The notes below the pieces were generated by a model that saw only the letters and a list, made by a program, of their open reading frames with translations, did not search any database and had not been told where the DNA came from. From an uncultured Oscillospiraceae bacterium (GTDB lineage: Bacteria; Bacillota; Clostridia; Oscillospirales; Oscillospiraceae): a DNA stretch of 24,919 nt. The stretch covers positions 1-24,919 of the forward strand of contig CAKTQE010000032.1 in assembly GCA_934593275.1 (NCBI GenBank), written 5' to 3'. Position 1 is the first letter of the stretch. Each line of letters begins with the position of its first letter. The translations under genes and the position numbers were made by a program. Below, piece by piece: positions 1 through 7,502 of the stretch.

Positions 1-73
1 GCTTAAACAATTCCATTAATTGTCCAAGGTGTTATAGTTTGTCTTTACGTTATTCAATTTACAAGATGCAGCC

Positions 74-90
74 GTCATCCAGTGGATGAC
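74..90 (-). other. 5'-end hairpin of the leftward transcript
   Basis: A perfect 7-bp inverted repeat (GTCATCC/GGATGAC, 3-nt loop) begins about 7 bp downstream of the -10 box of the promoter at 97-125. It would therefore sit at the very 5' end of that transcript. Terminal stems of this kind can stabilise a 5' end. The repeat is seen directly; its role is inferred. Apart from this and the two promoters, I see no gene in 1-228, which is AT-rich. Confidence 0.4.
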
Positions 91-96
91 TTTTTA

Positions 97-125
97 ATAC
101 TATCACAGAGCGTTTCATTTGTCAA
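97..125 (-). promoter_or_regulatory. Sigma-A promoter P2, reading leftwards
   Basis: On the minus strand there is TTGACA (120-125), a 17-bp spacer and TAGTAT (97-102), with an extended TGA just before the -10. It points out of the left edge, so the gene it drives is not visible. It is the downstream member of a tandem pair with 188-216. Confidence 0.75.
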
Positions 126-187
126 GAACTTTTAACATTCTTTTTCAAATTTCGACATTTGTTTGTCGCGCTCCGGAAAGCTTGGAT

Positions 188-216
188 ATACTATCATAGG
201 TGAGAAGCTTTGTCAA
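188..216 (-). promoter_or_regulatory. Sigma-A promoter P1, reading leftwards
   Basis: On the minus strand there is TTGACA (211-216), a 17-bp spacer and TAGTAT (188-193), again with TGA before the -10. Both hexamers and the spacing are identical to the promoter at 97-125, about 90 bp downstream. Tandem consensus promoters with a non-coding leader are typical of stable-RNA operons or very highly expressed genes. Confidence 0.75.
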
Positions 217-228
217 TAGTTTTTTAAG

Positions 229-268
229 AATTTTTTAAAAGCCCAGCCCCTTGTCCGGGGCTGGGCTG
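229..268 (-). terminator. Rho-independent terminator of hpf
   Basis: The stem GCCCAGCCCC/GGGGCTGGGC (241-250 and 257-266) has a 6-nt loop. On the minus strand it is followed by a T-rich tract (229-240). It begins 20 bp past the hpf stop codon and separates hpf from the tandem promoters. Confidence 0.85.
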
Positions 269-286
269 AGAAACGCTATTTTCCTT

Positions 287-823
287 TTACTTCACATCAT
301 CGATCAGGCCATAGCCGCCATCGTTTCTGCGGTATACCACCGCAAAGCATCCGCCGTTGTCTTCATCCCGGAAAGCAAAGAAATCATGGTTCAGCAGTTC
401 CATCTGTAGGACCGCTTCTTCTCTGGTCATGGGACACATATAGAAATGCTTTTCCTTGGTGATGGTGATCTTGCCCTCTTCCTGCTCCGGTACGAACGAG
501 GTGGTTTCAACGGTACGGCTGAACGCGTCCTGACGAAGGCGACGGGCCAGGCGGGTCTTATTCTTGCGGATTTGCCCTTCGATGGTTCCTACCGCCGCAT
601 CGATGGAGGCGAACATATCAGAAGTACTCTCACTGGCACGGAACCAGGTACCTGCTCCATGCACCGTAAGCTCTGCCTTATTCTGATTTTTCTCTACAGA
701 AAATACGATGAGTGCCTCCGCGTCATCCTCAAAGTACCGAGCCAGCTTCATAACCTTTTTCTCGGCATAATCATGGACGTTGTCAGGCAGTTTCACTTTC
801 TTTTCACTGTACTGAAATTTCAT
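287..823 (-). CDS. hpf: Ribosome hibernation-promoting factor, long form
   Basis: This 178-residue protein is a long-form HPF (also called YfiA/RaiA family), which binds the decoding region of idle ribosomes and pairs 70S particles into inactive 100S dimers in stationary phase. The N-terminal S30AE/sigma-54 modulation domain covers about residues 1-100. A variable basic and acidic linker follows. The C-terminal dimerisation domain, about 123-178, carries KHFYMCPMTREEAVLQMELL and a GGYGLI end, as in Firmicute long HPFs. I chose the ATG at 823 because an AAAGGAG site lies just upstream and the HPF fold starts at MKFQYSEK; the open frame runs further upstream but without family similarity. Its own promoter (869-897) overlaps the stop of the upstream DUF4364 gene, and a terminator follows. 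Confidence 0.93.
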   Translation of the reverse strand: MKFQYSEKKVKLPDNVHDYAEKKVMKLARYFEDDAEALIVFSVEKNQNKAELTVHGAGTWFRASESTSDMFASIDAAVGTIEGQIRKNKTRLARRLRQDAFSRTVETTSFVPEQEEGKITITKEKHFYMCPMTREEAVLQMELLNHDFFAFRDEDNGGCFAVVYRRNDGGYGLIDDVK

Positions 824-868
824 AATCGGCAACTCCTTTCGTATAACCGGTCCTTCCGGTGTATACAA

Positions 869-897
869 ACTATACCACGATTTACCGATTTCGACAA
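869..897 (-). promoter_or_regulatory. Promoter of hpf
   Basis: TTGTCG (892-897), a 17-bp spacer and TATAGT (869-874) lie on the minus strand directly after the DUF4364 stop codon, about 46 bp before the hpf start. It would let hpf be transcribed separately from the gene upstream. No terminator separates the two genes, so read-through is also possible. Confidence 0.6.
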
Positions 898-900
898 GGG

Positions 901-1443
901 TCACTCCCCTGCTTTGTCATCCTCATCCAGCAGCTCCGCCATGGTCAGATTGTAGATATTCTCTGCCTTTCGCTCAAAAAGCTTGCTCAGCCGCACAGCC
1001 TGACGTTGGTTGGGTGCCAGAAGCTCCAGCGTCATCAGATTGCCCACCTCATCATCCAGGGCCATGATTACGGAAAAGTCGCCGTTTTCCCGGGGAATGA
1101 CCTGGGTTTTTACAAAGCTGGACCGACGCTGAGCGCGATTGAACCGGGATACCGCATTTTCGGCCTTGCACTTGACGGTATAGGCCACGGAGTCTTCCGT
1201 AAGGGCACCGTCGGCACGGCCCTTGTCGGTGATCTCATAGGTCTGGTCCTCCAGTTCCCGCAGATGGCCGCTTTCCACCATCTCCGGCACGGCTGTGCAG
1301 ATGTCAAAATAGCTCAGGCATTCGTCCTGGAAGCACAACTCGTAGAGCTGCTGAATGTTGATCGGATAGCTCACCCGCGCCATGACAAACAGCACCAGGA
1401 CCTTGACGTCCATCATATCATGAATAAATCCCAATCTCTGCAT
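901..1443 (-). CDS. DUF4364 family protein
   Basis: This 180-residue protein matches the DUF4364 family, widespread in Clostridia and without an established function. The N-terminal part (FIHDMMDVKVLVLFVMARV, then a region predicted as helices and a YEITDKG turn near residue 72) resembles a winged-helix module like those of small transcriptional regulators. The C-terminal half is mixed alpha/beta and ends in an acidic tail. I chose the ATG at 1443: AGAGGTG lies 6-7 bases upstream, whereas the possible GTG start at 1452 falls inside that ribosome binding site. A promoter is seen at 1464-1491, and hpf follows 77 bp downstream on the same strand. A DNA-binding role is inference from the fold-like N-terminus only. 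Confidence 0.85.
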   Translation of the reverse strand: MQRLGFIHDMMDVKVLVLFVMARVSYPINIQQLYELCFQDECLSYFDICTAVPEMVESGHLRELEDQTYEITDKGRADGALTEDSVAYTVKCKAENAVSRFNRAQRRSSFVKTQVIPRENGDFSVIMALDDEVGNLMTLELLAPNQRQAVRLSKLFERKAENIYNLTMAELLDEDDKAGE

Positions 1444-1463
1444 TTGCTTCACCTCTTGGTATC

Positions 1464-1491
1464 ATTATACGAAATCTTTGATAAAAATCAA
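1464..1491 (-). promoter_or_regulatory. Promoter of the DUF4364 gene
   Basis: TTGATT (1486-1491), a 16-bp spacer and a perfect TATAAT (1464-1469) lie on the minus strand, about 20 bp before the chosen start. It sits in the divergent region shared with dpaA. Confidence 0.65.
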
Positions 1492-1540
1492 GCACCTGTT
1501 GTACCTCTTCCGCATATTTTGGAGCAAAGGAGGAATCATC

Positions 1541-2278
1541 ATGCCAAAAATTTGGGTGCAGGGTACAACGCCCTCCCATAAGGTCGCCTGTAAGGTATTG
1601 AGGGAAAGCGGTTTTCAGCTTACGGATACGCCCTCCAAAGAGATACAGGGCGTTTTTCTGGATATTCCCAGTTTCCGCTCATCGGTTTTCACCCCTACGG
1701 AGCTTTTACATCTCCTTCCGAATGGGGCTGCCGTCATCGGCGGCGGGCTGTCTTCGCTGATTGGACAAGGGCATCCCCTATTGGATCTTTTGGAGGATGC
1801 CGATTTTACCGCGCAAAACGCCGACATCACCGCCCGCTGCGCCATCCGGTTGGCATCTGACCAGCTGGATGTGACTTTCCGGAACCTTCCGGTGCTGATT
1901 CTGGGCTGGGGCAGGATCGGAAAAGTCCTAGCAAGACTTCTGCAGGCCTTGGACGCCCAGGTATGGGTTTATGCCCGAAAAGAGGCAGACCGGGCCATGC
2001 TCCGGACACTGGGTTATCGCACGGTCAACGCACTGTCGGAGAATACCGATTTAAATCGGTTCCGGGTGATTTTTAACACCGTTCCCGCCCCTATGCTGTC
2101 TACAGCCAAAACCGATCTTCTGCCAGACTGTCTTTTGCTGGACCTTGCCTCCGTATCCGGTCTTGCAGGAAACAGGGTGGTTCCGGCAAGAGGACTGCCA
2201 GGGCTTCTGGCTCCCGAAAGTGCCGGCGTACTGATTGGAAAAACCGTCATCCGGCTTTGGGAGGAGGGTCGTCTATGA
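1541..2278 (+). CDS. dpaA: Dipicolinate synthase subunit A
   Basis: DpaA (SpoVFA) and DpaB together make dipicolinic acid from dihydrodipicolinate in the mother cell; the acid is then loaded into the spore core. The protein has 245 residues, about 50 shorter than the B. subtilis protein, with the difference in the N-terminal domain. The dinucleotide-binding motif GWGRIG lies at 122-127 after a hydrophobic strand (VLIL), followed by NTVPAP at 179-184 and the family signature GLPGLLAPESAG at 218-229. The ATG at 1541 has AAAGGAGG seven bases upstream; longer in-frame starts lack a site. It overlaps dpaB by 4 bases (ATGA), indicating translational coupling. Its presence argues for a spore former. 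A sporulation sigma promoter is expected, but I could not assign one confidently. Confidence 0.88.
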   Translation: MPKIWVQGTTPSHKVACKVLRESGFQLTDTPSKEIQGVFLDIPSFRSSVFTPTELLHLLPNGAAVIGGGLSSLIGQGHPLLDLLEDADFTAQNADITARCAIRLASDQLDVTFRNLPVLILGWGRIGKVLARLLQALDAQVWVYARKEADRAMLRTLGYRTVNALSENTDLNRFRVIFNTVPAPMLSTAKTDLLPDCLLLDLASVSGLAGNRVVPARGLPGLLAPESAGVLIGKTVIRLWEEGRL

Positions 2279-2850
2279 ACATTGGATTTGCTTTTTGCGG
2301 CTCTTTTTGTACATATGCCCAGGTTTTTCCTGTTTTGGAAGCTCTTTCAAAGTGTCATCGGGTGACGCCCATTTTTTCCGCCGCCTCGGCTTCCACCGAC
2401 AGCCGGTTTGGCCTTGCCAAGGATTTTATGGCCCGGGCAGGTTCTATATGCGGTGTGCCGCCTTTGACGACCCTGGAAGAAGTGGAACCCATCGGCCCAA
2501 AAGGGCTGCTGGACTTGCTTGTCATTGCGCCCTGCACCGGAAATACCCTGGCAAAGCTTGCCCACTCCGTTGCAGACGGTCCTGTCACCATGGCTGCCAA
2601 AAGCCAGCTAAGAAACGGCAGACCCATTCTGCTTGCCGTCTCTACCAACGATGCCCTGGCCGGTGCCGCAGAGAACATTGGCAGGCTCCTTCCCAGACGG
2701 CACTATTATTTTGTCCCTTTCCGTCAGGATAACTGGGTGAAAAAGCCCACCTCCATGGTTGCGGATTTTTCCCTGATTCCCGCCGCCGTGGATGCCGCCC
2801 TGGTGGGCCAGCAACTGCAGCCCATCCTGCTGCCGGGGGAGCCAACATAA
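2275..2850 (+). CDS. dpaB: Dipicolinate synthase subunit B (flavoprotein family)
   Basis: This 191-residue protein is DpaB (SpoVFB), the flavoprotein-like partner of DpaA. Visible family blocks are GFAFCGSFCTYAQVFPVLEAL (residues 4-24), VIAPCTGNTLAKLA (83-96), VTMAAKSQLRNGRPILLAVSTN (104-125) and the KKPTSMVAD block (156-164), which are close to the B. subtilis sequence as I remember it. The length is near the usual 200 residues. The start codon overlaps the dpaA stop, and GGAGGG upstream (2260-2268) lies within the end of dpaA. A hairpin follows the stop and the neighbouring nadE gene converges on it. Confidence 0.9.
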   Translation: MNIGFAFCGSFCTYAQVFPVLEALSKCHRVTPIFSAASASTDSRFGLAKDFMARAGSICGVPPLTTLEEVEPIGPKGLLDLLVIAPCTGNTLAKLAHSVADGPVTMAAKSQLRNGRPILLAVSTNDALAGAAENIGRLLPRRHYYFVPFRQDNWVKKPTSMVADFSLIPAAVDAALVGQQLQPILLPGEPT

Positions 2851-2885
2851 CAGCGCACCCGGCTTTTCCATAGAGCCGGGTGCTG
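2851..2885. terminator. Hairpin between convergent dpaB and nadE
   Basis: The arms CAGC-GC-ACCCGGCT (2851-2864) and AGCCGGGTGCTG (2874-2885) form a 12-bp stem with a 2-nt bulge. It sits exactly between the two convergent stop codons. Neither side has a clean T-run, so it may be a weak terminator for both genes. Confidence 0.5.
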
Positions 2886-2895
2886 TTGCACGATA

Positions 2896-4842
2896 TTATA
2901 GATTTTCGATTTCTTGGAGCCAGATTCTGCCGCTGGCATCGCTGGGCATGCGCCAGTCTCCACGGGGGCTGAGACAGACAGAACCGACTTTCACGCCGTC
3001 CGGCAGGCAGCTTCGTTTGAACTGCTGGGTGAAGAAGCGGCGGTAGAACGCTTTCATCCACTTTTGAATGGTCTGTGGCTCAAATTCTTCCCGGAACGCC
3101 CGACATGCCAATGCGTAGATTTTTGTGGGAGAGAAGCCGAAGCGCAGCATATAATAGAGGAAGAAATCATGCAGGGCATAGGGTCCCACCAAGTCCTCCG
3201 TGTATTGGCTGATTTTCCCGGCGGCATCCGGGGGCAGCAGTTCCGGGCTGATGGGGGTATCCAGAATATCTTCCAGCACCTCCTTTGCCTGGGAGAAATG
3301 CTCATTTTCCGCAATGGAGGCAATCATCCAGCGGATCAGGGTCTTGGGAATGGAGGCGTTGACACCGTACATGCTCATATGGTCTCCATTGTAGGTACAC
3401 CAGCCCAGTGCCAACTCGCTGAGGTCCCCGGTTCCAATGACGATGCCCCCAACCACGCTGGCATAATCCATTAAAATCTGGGTCCGCTCCCGGGCCTGGG
3501 CATTTTCATAGGTGCCGTTCAAAACGCTCTTATCATGGCCAATGTCCCGGAAGTGGCCGTCAACCGCCTGGCGGATATTGATTTCCTTTACGGAAATGCC
3601 CAATTTTTCCATCAGGTCCAAGGAATTGCGATAGGTTCTGTCCGAGGTACCGTAGCAGGGCATGGTAACGCCCCATACATCTGTTGCGGGACGGCCCAGC
3701 TGGGCCATGGCTTCCACAGCTACAAGCAGCGCAAGGGTGGAATCCAAGCCACCGGAAATGCCCACCACCGCCTTGCAGCCTAGGATTTCCAGCCGGCGGC
3801 GCAGTCCCGCCACCTGCATTTGAAAAATTTCCATGCAGCGTTCATGCCGGTCCTGTTGGCCGGAGGGTACAAAGGGCAGCTTCTCCAGGTGATACAAGTT
3901 TCCGTCAGAGCGAAGAGGTTCCCGGCTTCCCGGAATCACCTTTTGGGAAAGCATAGGCGCAAAGGCCGCCGCATTATCAGAAAAAGTTTTGTTCTTCCGG
4001 CGGTCTGCCCGAATCTGCCCCAAATCGCAGTCCCGGATCAGTAAAGTCTCTGAGACCATAGCCTCCTGGGTCTGGCCCAGCAGGGTGCCATTCTGGGCGA
4101 TCAGGCACTGACCGGAGAAAATCAGGTCCTGGGTACTCTCTCCCGTTCCCGCAGAGGCATAGGCATAAATGGAGGTCGTAGCGGCAGACTGATGCTTTAC
4201 CAAATCCCGGCGATAGGCCCGTTTTCCGATGGTCTCATTGGAGGCGGAGAGATTCACGATCACCTCTGCACCGCTGAGGGCCAGGACAGAGGAGGGCGGC
4301 ACCGGTGTCCACAAATCCTCGCATATCTCCACCCCCAGTTTGACCCCCTCCCCCAGCAGGAACAAGGACTTGGCGGAAATGGGAGCTTGGATGCATCCCC
4401 GGTGGGGCAATTCCAGGACTGCCATATCGGTACGCAGCTGGTTTCCGGAAGCAAACCAGCGTTTTTCGTAGAATTCATTGTAGTTGGGCAGATAGGTCTT
4501 CGGCACCAGGCCCAACAGTTTTCCCCCGGAAATCACCGCCGCACAGTTATAAAGTTCCCCGTTTAAAGATAGCGGCAGACCCACCAGGGCCGTTACTCCA
4601 GGGCAGGACTCCGAACATTCCAAGACCATTTCCAGGCCCCGCAGGGTTTTCGCGTAAAGCGTCGACTGAAAAAACAGGTCCTGGCAGGTATACCCCGTCA
4701 AACTCAATTCCGGAAATACCAGTACATCTGCCTTTTGCCCGTCTGCGGTTTGAAGAATGGTACAGTGGTGTTCCGCATTTTGAATTGGGTCCGCCAAATG
4801 TACCGGCGGCACCGCACAGGCCACACGAATAAAATCCAGCAT
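2896..4842 (-). CDS. nadE: Glutamine-dependent NAD+ synthase
   Basis: This 648-residue enzyme makes NAD+ from deamido-NAD+, ATP and glutamine in the cytoplasm. The N-terminal nitrilase-type glutaminase (about 1-270) shows the Glu-Lys-Cys triad: E45 in FPELSLTGY, K115 in VPKTYLPNYNEFYE and C174 in GVEICEDLWTP. The C-terminal synthetase (about 330-648) has the N-type ATP pyrophosphatase loop SGGLDS (363-368), and TGDLSELALGWCTYNGDHMS (471-490), which binds the deamido-NAD and ATP. Size and layout match the large two-domain NadE class (as in Mycobacterium), not the short ammonia-dependent form. The ATG at 4842 has GGAG nine bases upstream. It lies alone between the metK terminator and the convergent dpaB, with a probable promoter at 4876-4904. 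Confidence 0.95.
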   Translation of the reverse strand: MLDFIRVACAVPPVHLADPIQNAEHHCTILQTADGQKADVLVFPELSLTGYTCQDLFFQSTLYAKTLRGLEMVLECSESCPGVTALVGLPLSLNGELYNCAAVISGGKLLGLVPKTYLPNYNEFYEKRWFASGNQLRTDMAVLELPHRGCIQAPISAKSLFLLGEGVKLGVEICEDLWTPVPPSSVLALSGAEVIVNLSASNETIGKRAYRRDLVKHQSAATTSIYAYASAGTGESTQDLIFSGQCLIAQNGTLLGQTQEAMVSETLLIRDCDLGQIRADRRKNKTFSDNAAAFAPMLSQKVIPGSREPLRSDGNLYHLEKLPFVPSGQQDRHERCMEIFQMQVAGLRRRLEILGCKAVVGISGGLDSTLALLVAVEAMAQLGRPATDVWGVTMPCYGTSDRTYRNSLDLMEKLGISVKEINIRQAVDGHFRDIGHDKSVLNGTYENAQARERTQILMDYASVVGGIVIGTGDLSELALGWCTYNGDHMSMYGVNASIPKTLIRWMIASIAENEHFSQAKEVLEDILDTPISPELLPPDAAGKISQYTEDLVGPYALHDFFLYYMLRFGFSPTKIYALACRAFREEFEPQTIQKWMKAFYRRFFTQQFKRSCLPDGVKVGSVCLSPRGDWRMPSDASGRIWLQEIENL

Positions 4843-4875
4843 AAAAGGACACTCCGTTCTCGTTTCGTTTTCCTT

Positions 4876-4904
4876 AGTGTATCATGGATGGTGCAAAAAA
4901 ACAA
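4876..4904 (-). promoter_or_regulatory. Probable promoter of nadE
   Basis: On the minus strand there is TTGTTT (4899-4904), a 17-bp spacer and TACACT (4876-4881), with an extended TGA before the -10. It overlaps the T-run of the metK terminator, so the two signals are nested. The -10 is imperfect. Confidence 0.45.
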
Positions 4905-4933
4905 CAAGAGCGGTCTGTGAAAACCGCCCTTGT
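4895..4933 (-). terminator. Rho-independent terminator of metK
   Basis: The arms ACAAGGGCGGT and ACCGCTCTTGT (minus strand; 4923-4933 and 4904-4914) pair with one G-T wobble and are followed by a run of seven T's (4895-4901). It lies 35 bp past the metK stop. Confidence 0.85.
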
Positions 4934-4967
4934 TTCATATTTTTTGACCGTTGGTTTGGTCGTCTGC

Positions 4968-6113
4968 TTAAATTCCCGCCAGCTTCCGCAGTTCCTCGGC
5001 AATGTCGGTTTCTTCCCAGGTCTTTCCGGGAACGCCAAAATGGCCCTTGGCGGCGGTAGAGGAATAGATGGGCTTGCGCAAATCCAGCTTGCGGATGATC
5101 CCGGCGGGGGTCATATCGCAGACCTGGCGCAGAAGCTCCGTCAGACGTTCGTCAGAGACCTTGCCGGTTCCATAGCTGTCCACCCGGACGGAAACCGGCT
5201 CCGCCACACCGATGGCATAGGCCAGCTGCACCTGTACCTGTTCGGCCAGGCCCGCCGCCACCAGGTTTTTGGCCATATACCGGGCCATATAGGCAGCACT
5301 GCGGTCCACCTTGGTGGGGTCTTTTCCGGAGAAAGCACCGCCGCCATGGGAGAAATAGCCGCCGTAGGTATCCACGATGATTTTTCGTCCCGTAAGACCC
5401 GTATCTCCGTTGGGTCCGCCGATGACAAAGTTACCGGTGGGATTGATAAAGATATGGGGAACATCCTCCTCCCGGAACCCGTAGTCTCTCAAAACCGGGG
5501 CAATGACCTGACTCCGCACATAGGCCCGCAGCTGTTCCATCGGAAAGTCGGCACTGTGCATAATGGATACCACCACCGTATCCACGCCCACGACCTTTCC
5601 CTGGTCGTCAAACTCCACGGTGACCTGGGTTTTTCCGTCGGGCCGCAGCAGCTCATTTTCCTGAACGCACTCCGTAAGTCTGTTGCACAAGGCCCGGCTC
5701 AGGGCAGCGGGCAGAGGCATCAGCTCCGGCGTCTGGCTGCAAGCACCACCAAACATCATGCCCTGATCTCCGGCACCGCCCACTTCATCGTTGGTACCCA
5801 GAGCAATGTCCGCAGACTGGGTATGGATGCGGCACTGAATGTTTACGGTATCCACATCAAAGCCGTCGCCGGGATGGGTGTAGCCAATGGCACGAATGGC
5901 CTTGCGGGCCACGGCCTCGTAATCCACCTTGGCCTTGGTGGTGATCTCGCCGCAAATCAGGCAGAAATCCGTAGTGACCATGGTCTCACAAGCCACCCGG
6001 GAGCCGGGGTCCTGGGCCAGGCACGCATCCAGAATGGCATCAGAGATGGAGTCCGCCACCTTGTCCGGGTGGCCGTTGGTAACGCATTCAGAGGTAAATA
6101 ATCTTTTTTCCAT
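4968..6113 (-). CDS. metK: S-adenosylmethionine synthetase
   Basis: MetK makes S-adenosylmethionine from methionine and ATP. The 381 residues match the usual length of about 380-400. Signature motifs are all present: [15 protein letters not shown] (7-21, with H15 of the active site), GAGDQG (113-118) and the phosphate-binding loop [19 protein letters not shown] (257-275). I chose the ATG at 6113 (MEKRLFTSE); AAAGGAA lies about ten bases upstream, and the open frame further upstream runs through the riboswitch and is not coding. Expression is controlled by the SAM-I riboswitch and terminator at 6151-6290, so high SAM should stop transcription. A strong terminator follows the gene. Confidence 0.97.
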   Translation of the reverse strand: MEKRLFTSECVTNGHPDKVADSISDAILDACLAQDPGSRVACETMVTTDFCLICGEITTKAKVDYEAVARKAIRAIGYTHPGDGFDVDTVNIQCRIHTQSADIALGTNDEVGGAGDQGMMFGGACSQTPELMPLPAALSRALCNRLTECVQENELLRPDGKTQVTVEFDDQGKVVGVDTVVVSIMHSADFPMEQLRAYVRSQVIAPVLRDYGFREEDVPHIFINPTGNFVIGGPNGDTGLTGRKIIVDTYGGYFSHGGGAFSGKDPTKVDRSAAYMARYMAKNLVAAGLAEQVQVQLAYAIGVAEPVSVRVDSYGTGKVSDERLTELLRQVCDMTPAGIIRKLDLRKPIYSSTAAKGHFGVPGKTWEETDIAEELRKLAGI

Positions 6114-6150
6114 GTTTTGTTTTCCTTTCTCGCTAGTCCTGTTTTGGATA

Positions 6151-6183
6151 AAGAAAAACCGCACACCGAAGACCCGATGTGCG
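6151..6183 (-). terminator. Expression-platform terminator of the metK SAM-I riboswitch
   Basis: On the minus strand a 9-bp stem (CGCACATCG/CGGTGTGCG, one T-G pair, 6-nt loop, 6160-6183) is followed by GTTTTTCTTT. It lies between the aptamer and the metK ribosome binding site, as expected for the OFF state when SAM is bound. Confidence 0.85.
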
Positions 6184-6200
6184 AAAAGCGTAAATCGAAT

Positions 6201-6290
6201 CCTCATCTTTCGTCTGCCGCCGGATTTGGCACCTTGATAAACAGGTTGCCGGGTTTCATCGGGCCGTTCCCTCCACCACTCTTGATAAGG
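6201..6290 (-). promoter_or_regulatory. SAM-I (S-box) riboswitch aptamer
   Basis: The minus strand carries the S-box core in order: CTTATCAAGAG, GGTGGAGGGA, CCGATGAAACCCGGCAACC, then GGTGCCAAATCC and a closing GATGAGG. P1 pairs CCTTATC (6284-6290) with GATGAGG (6201-6207). SAM-I aptamers sense S-adenosylmethionine and usually terminate transcription of methionine/SAM genes, which fits metK directly downstream and the terminator at 6151-6183. Confidence 0.95.
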
Positions 6291-6312
6291 CTTTGTATGC
6301 AGTTTTTCCAGT

Positions 6313-6341
6313 ATTCTACAAAGGTTTTGAAAAAATGTCAA
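6313..6341 (-). promoter_or_regulatory. Promoter of the metK riboswitch transcript
   Basis: A consensus TTGACA (6336-6341), 17-bp spacer and TAGAAT (6313-6318) lie on the minus strand about 22 bp before the aptamer. The transcript would start a little upstream of P1. Confidence 0.8.
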
Positions 6342-6382
6342 GAGGTTTTTCTTCACCACTTTCAAAGTTAACATTTCGGCCA

Positions 6383-6411
6383 TAGACAAACGGTTCATTC
6401 CCTGTTAAAAT
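6383..6411 (+). promoter_or_regulatory. Promoter of the rhomboid-like gene
   Basis: TAGACA (6383-6388), a 17-bp spacer and TAAAAT (6406-6411) lie on the plus strand, 29 bp before the chosen start. It diverges from the metK promoter about 40 bp away. Confidence 0.65.
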
Positions 6412-6440
6412 AGGCGCAAACACCGAAGGAGTTGACCCTA

Positions 6441-7295
6441 TTGAAAAACTGGCGAAGAAATTTTGAGCGGTTCTGCTACCGCAACCGGGGCAAAGGAATT
6501 CCCAACCTGATGCTGTATATTGTCCTCGGCAATGCCGTAGTGTACCTGATCAGTGCCATGGCCGGAAACTACACCCTATATTATCTGCTGCGGTTTAACC
6601 GTACCGCCATCCTCCATGGCCAGGTCTGGCGGCTCATAACCTATCCCCTGACCCTGATGAACAGCAATATTCTCTTCATGCTGATTTCACTTTTGTGCTA
6701 CTACTCCCTGGGCAGTGCCATGGAGCGGCTTTGGGGTACTTTCAAATTCAATCTGTTCTATTTTTCCGGCGTTCTGCTCATGGACCTTTACGGACTGATT
6801 TTTGGCTGCAACGCAGATGTGTACTATCTGAATATGAGCCTGTTCCTGGGTTTTGCCACGCTGTATCCCCAGTCTGGATTTCTGCTGTTCTTCATCATTC
6901 CCGTAAAAGCCTGGGTGTTTGCCCTGTTTGACCTGGCGGTCATCTTTATTGGCCTGTTTCAAACGCCCTTTACCGCCTACAATCTGTTTCCCTTGGTGGC
7001 CCTGGGGAATTACTTCCTGTTCTTTGGAAAGGACGTATTGAATGTTGTCCCCCTTTCCTGGCAGAACAAGCTGCGAAAGCTGTTCCGCAAGGCTCCCAAG
7101 CAGCCCAAGGTTATTCAGTTCCATGTAAGCCAGCAGCCCAAGAAGGCGGATACACCGGCCTATACCCACAAATGCTCCGTCTGTGGCCGGACGGATGTAT
7201 CGAACCCGGAGCTGGAATTCCGGTACTGCTCCAAGTGCAACGGCTATTACTGCTATTGCGAGGATCACATCAATAACCACACGCATATCCAGTAA
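6441..7295 (+). CDS. Rhomboid-like membrane protein, probably not a protease, with Cys/His tail
   Basis: This 284-residue protein has about six membrane segments between residues 21 and 197, and recognisable rhomboid landmarks: GQVWRLITY (60-68, the GxxWR signature) and ERLWGTFKF (95-103). The catalytic region is altered. The GxSG motif reads NMSL (131-134), and the later segment where the catalytic His should lie reads NLFPLVALGNYF (181-192) with no His. It is therefore probably a pseudo-rhomboid. The soluble tail holds CSVC (245-248), CSKC (263-266), CYC (271-273) and His 276, 280 and 282, a likely zinc site. The TTG at 6441 is preferred: GGAG at 6428-6431 gives nine bases of spacing, whereas the TTG at 6432 abuts that site. 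Rhomboid-like proteins of this kind, as I recall, are common in Clostridia; the function is unknown. Confidence 0.75.
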   Translation: MKNWRRNFERFCYRNRGKGIPNLMLYIVLGNAVVYLISAMAGNYTLYYLLRFNRTAILHGQVWRLITYPLTLMNSNILFMLISLLCYYSLGSAMERLWGTFKFNLFYFSGVLLMDLYGLIFGCNADVYYLNMSLFLGFATLYPQSGFLLFFIIPVKAWVFALFDLAVIFIGLFQTPFTAYNLFPLVALGNYFLFFGKDVLNVVPLSWQNKLRKLFRKAPKQPKVIQFHVSQQPKKADTPAYTHKCSVCGRTDVSNPELEFRYCSKCNGYYCYCEDHINNHTHIQ

Positions 7296-7331
7296 ACAGT
7301 TCAAAGGCAGCCTGGACAATTGCATCAACGC

Positions 7332-7365
7332 AACACGGGGGTCGCAATTTTGCCGCCCCCGTGTT
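7332..7365 (+). terminator. Hairpin after the rhomboid-like gene
   Basis: A perfect 10-bp stem (AACACGGGGG/CCCCCGTGTT, 7332-7341 and 7356-7365) encloses a smaller GCAA/TTGC pairing. It lies 36 bp after the stop. No proper T-run follows, so termination would be inefficient. It could equally act as an mRNA 3' stabiliser. Confidence 0.45.
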
Positions 7366-7440
7366 ATCAGTTTGGAGATTTCTGATGTCCTCCTCTGCAC
7401 GTGTTTGATTGTATGGACACAGGGCTGTCAATGATGGGAT

Positions 7441-7469
7441 GTTCTGTTTGTCCATGGGGCGCATAGAAT
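7441..7469 (+). promoter_or_regulatory. Possible promoter of the SSB-like gene
   Basis: TAGAAT (7464-7469) is a good -10, but the hexamer 17 bp upstream (GTTCTG, 7441-7446) is a poor -35. The 200-bp gap between 7296 and 7502 holds no gene that I can see, only this and the hairpin at 7332-7365. Confidence 0.3.
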
Positions 7470-7502
7470 GTGCTATCCTACGATCACTTAGGGGTGGTAC
7501 TT

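Noticed and set aside
7..22. Inverted repeat ACAATT-N4-AATTGT near the left edge
   Set aside because: It is short and AT-rich. It could be an operator or chance, and without the downstream gene nothing supports either reading.
1492..1520. Sigma-K-like promoter for dpaA (AC, 17 bp, CATATTTTG)
   Set aside because: The -10 resembles CATAnnnTA, but transcription would begin within or beside the ribosome binding site at 1526-1533, leaving almost no leader. It is too weak to call.
4884..6101. 405-codon open frame on the plus strand opposite metK
   Set aside because: It is antisense to metK, whose active-site motifs are intact. The translation is low in recognisable structure.
6432..6434. Alternative TTG start of the rhomboid-like gene
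   Set aside because: It abuts the AAGGAG site, leaving no spacer. The in-frame TTG at 6441 has normal spacing.
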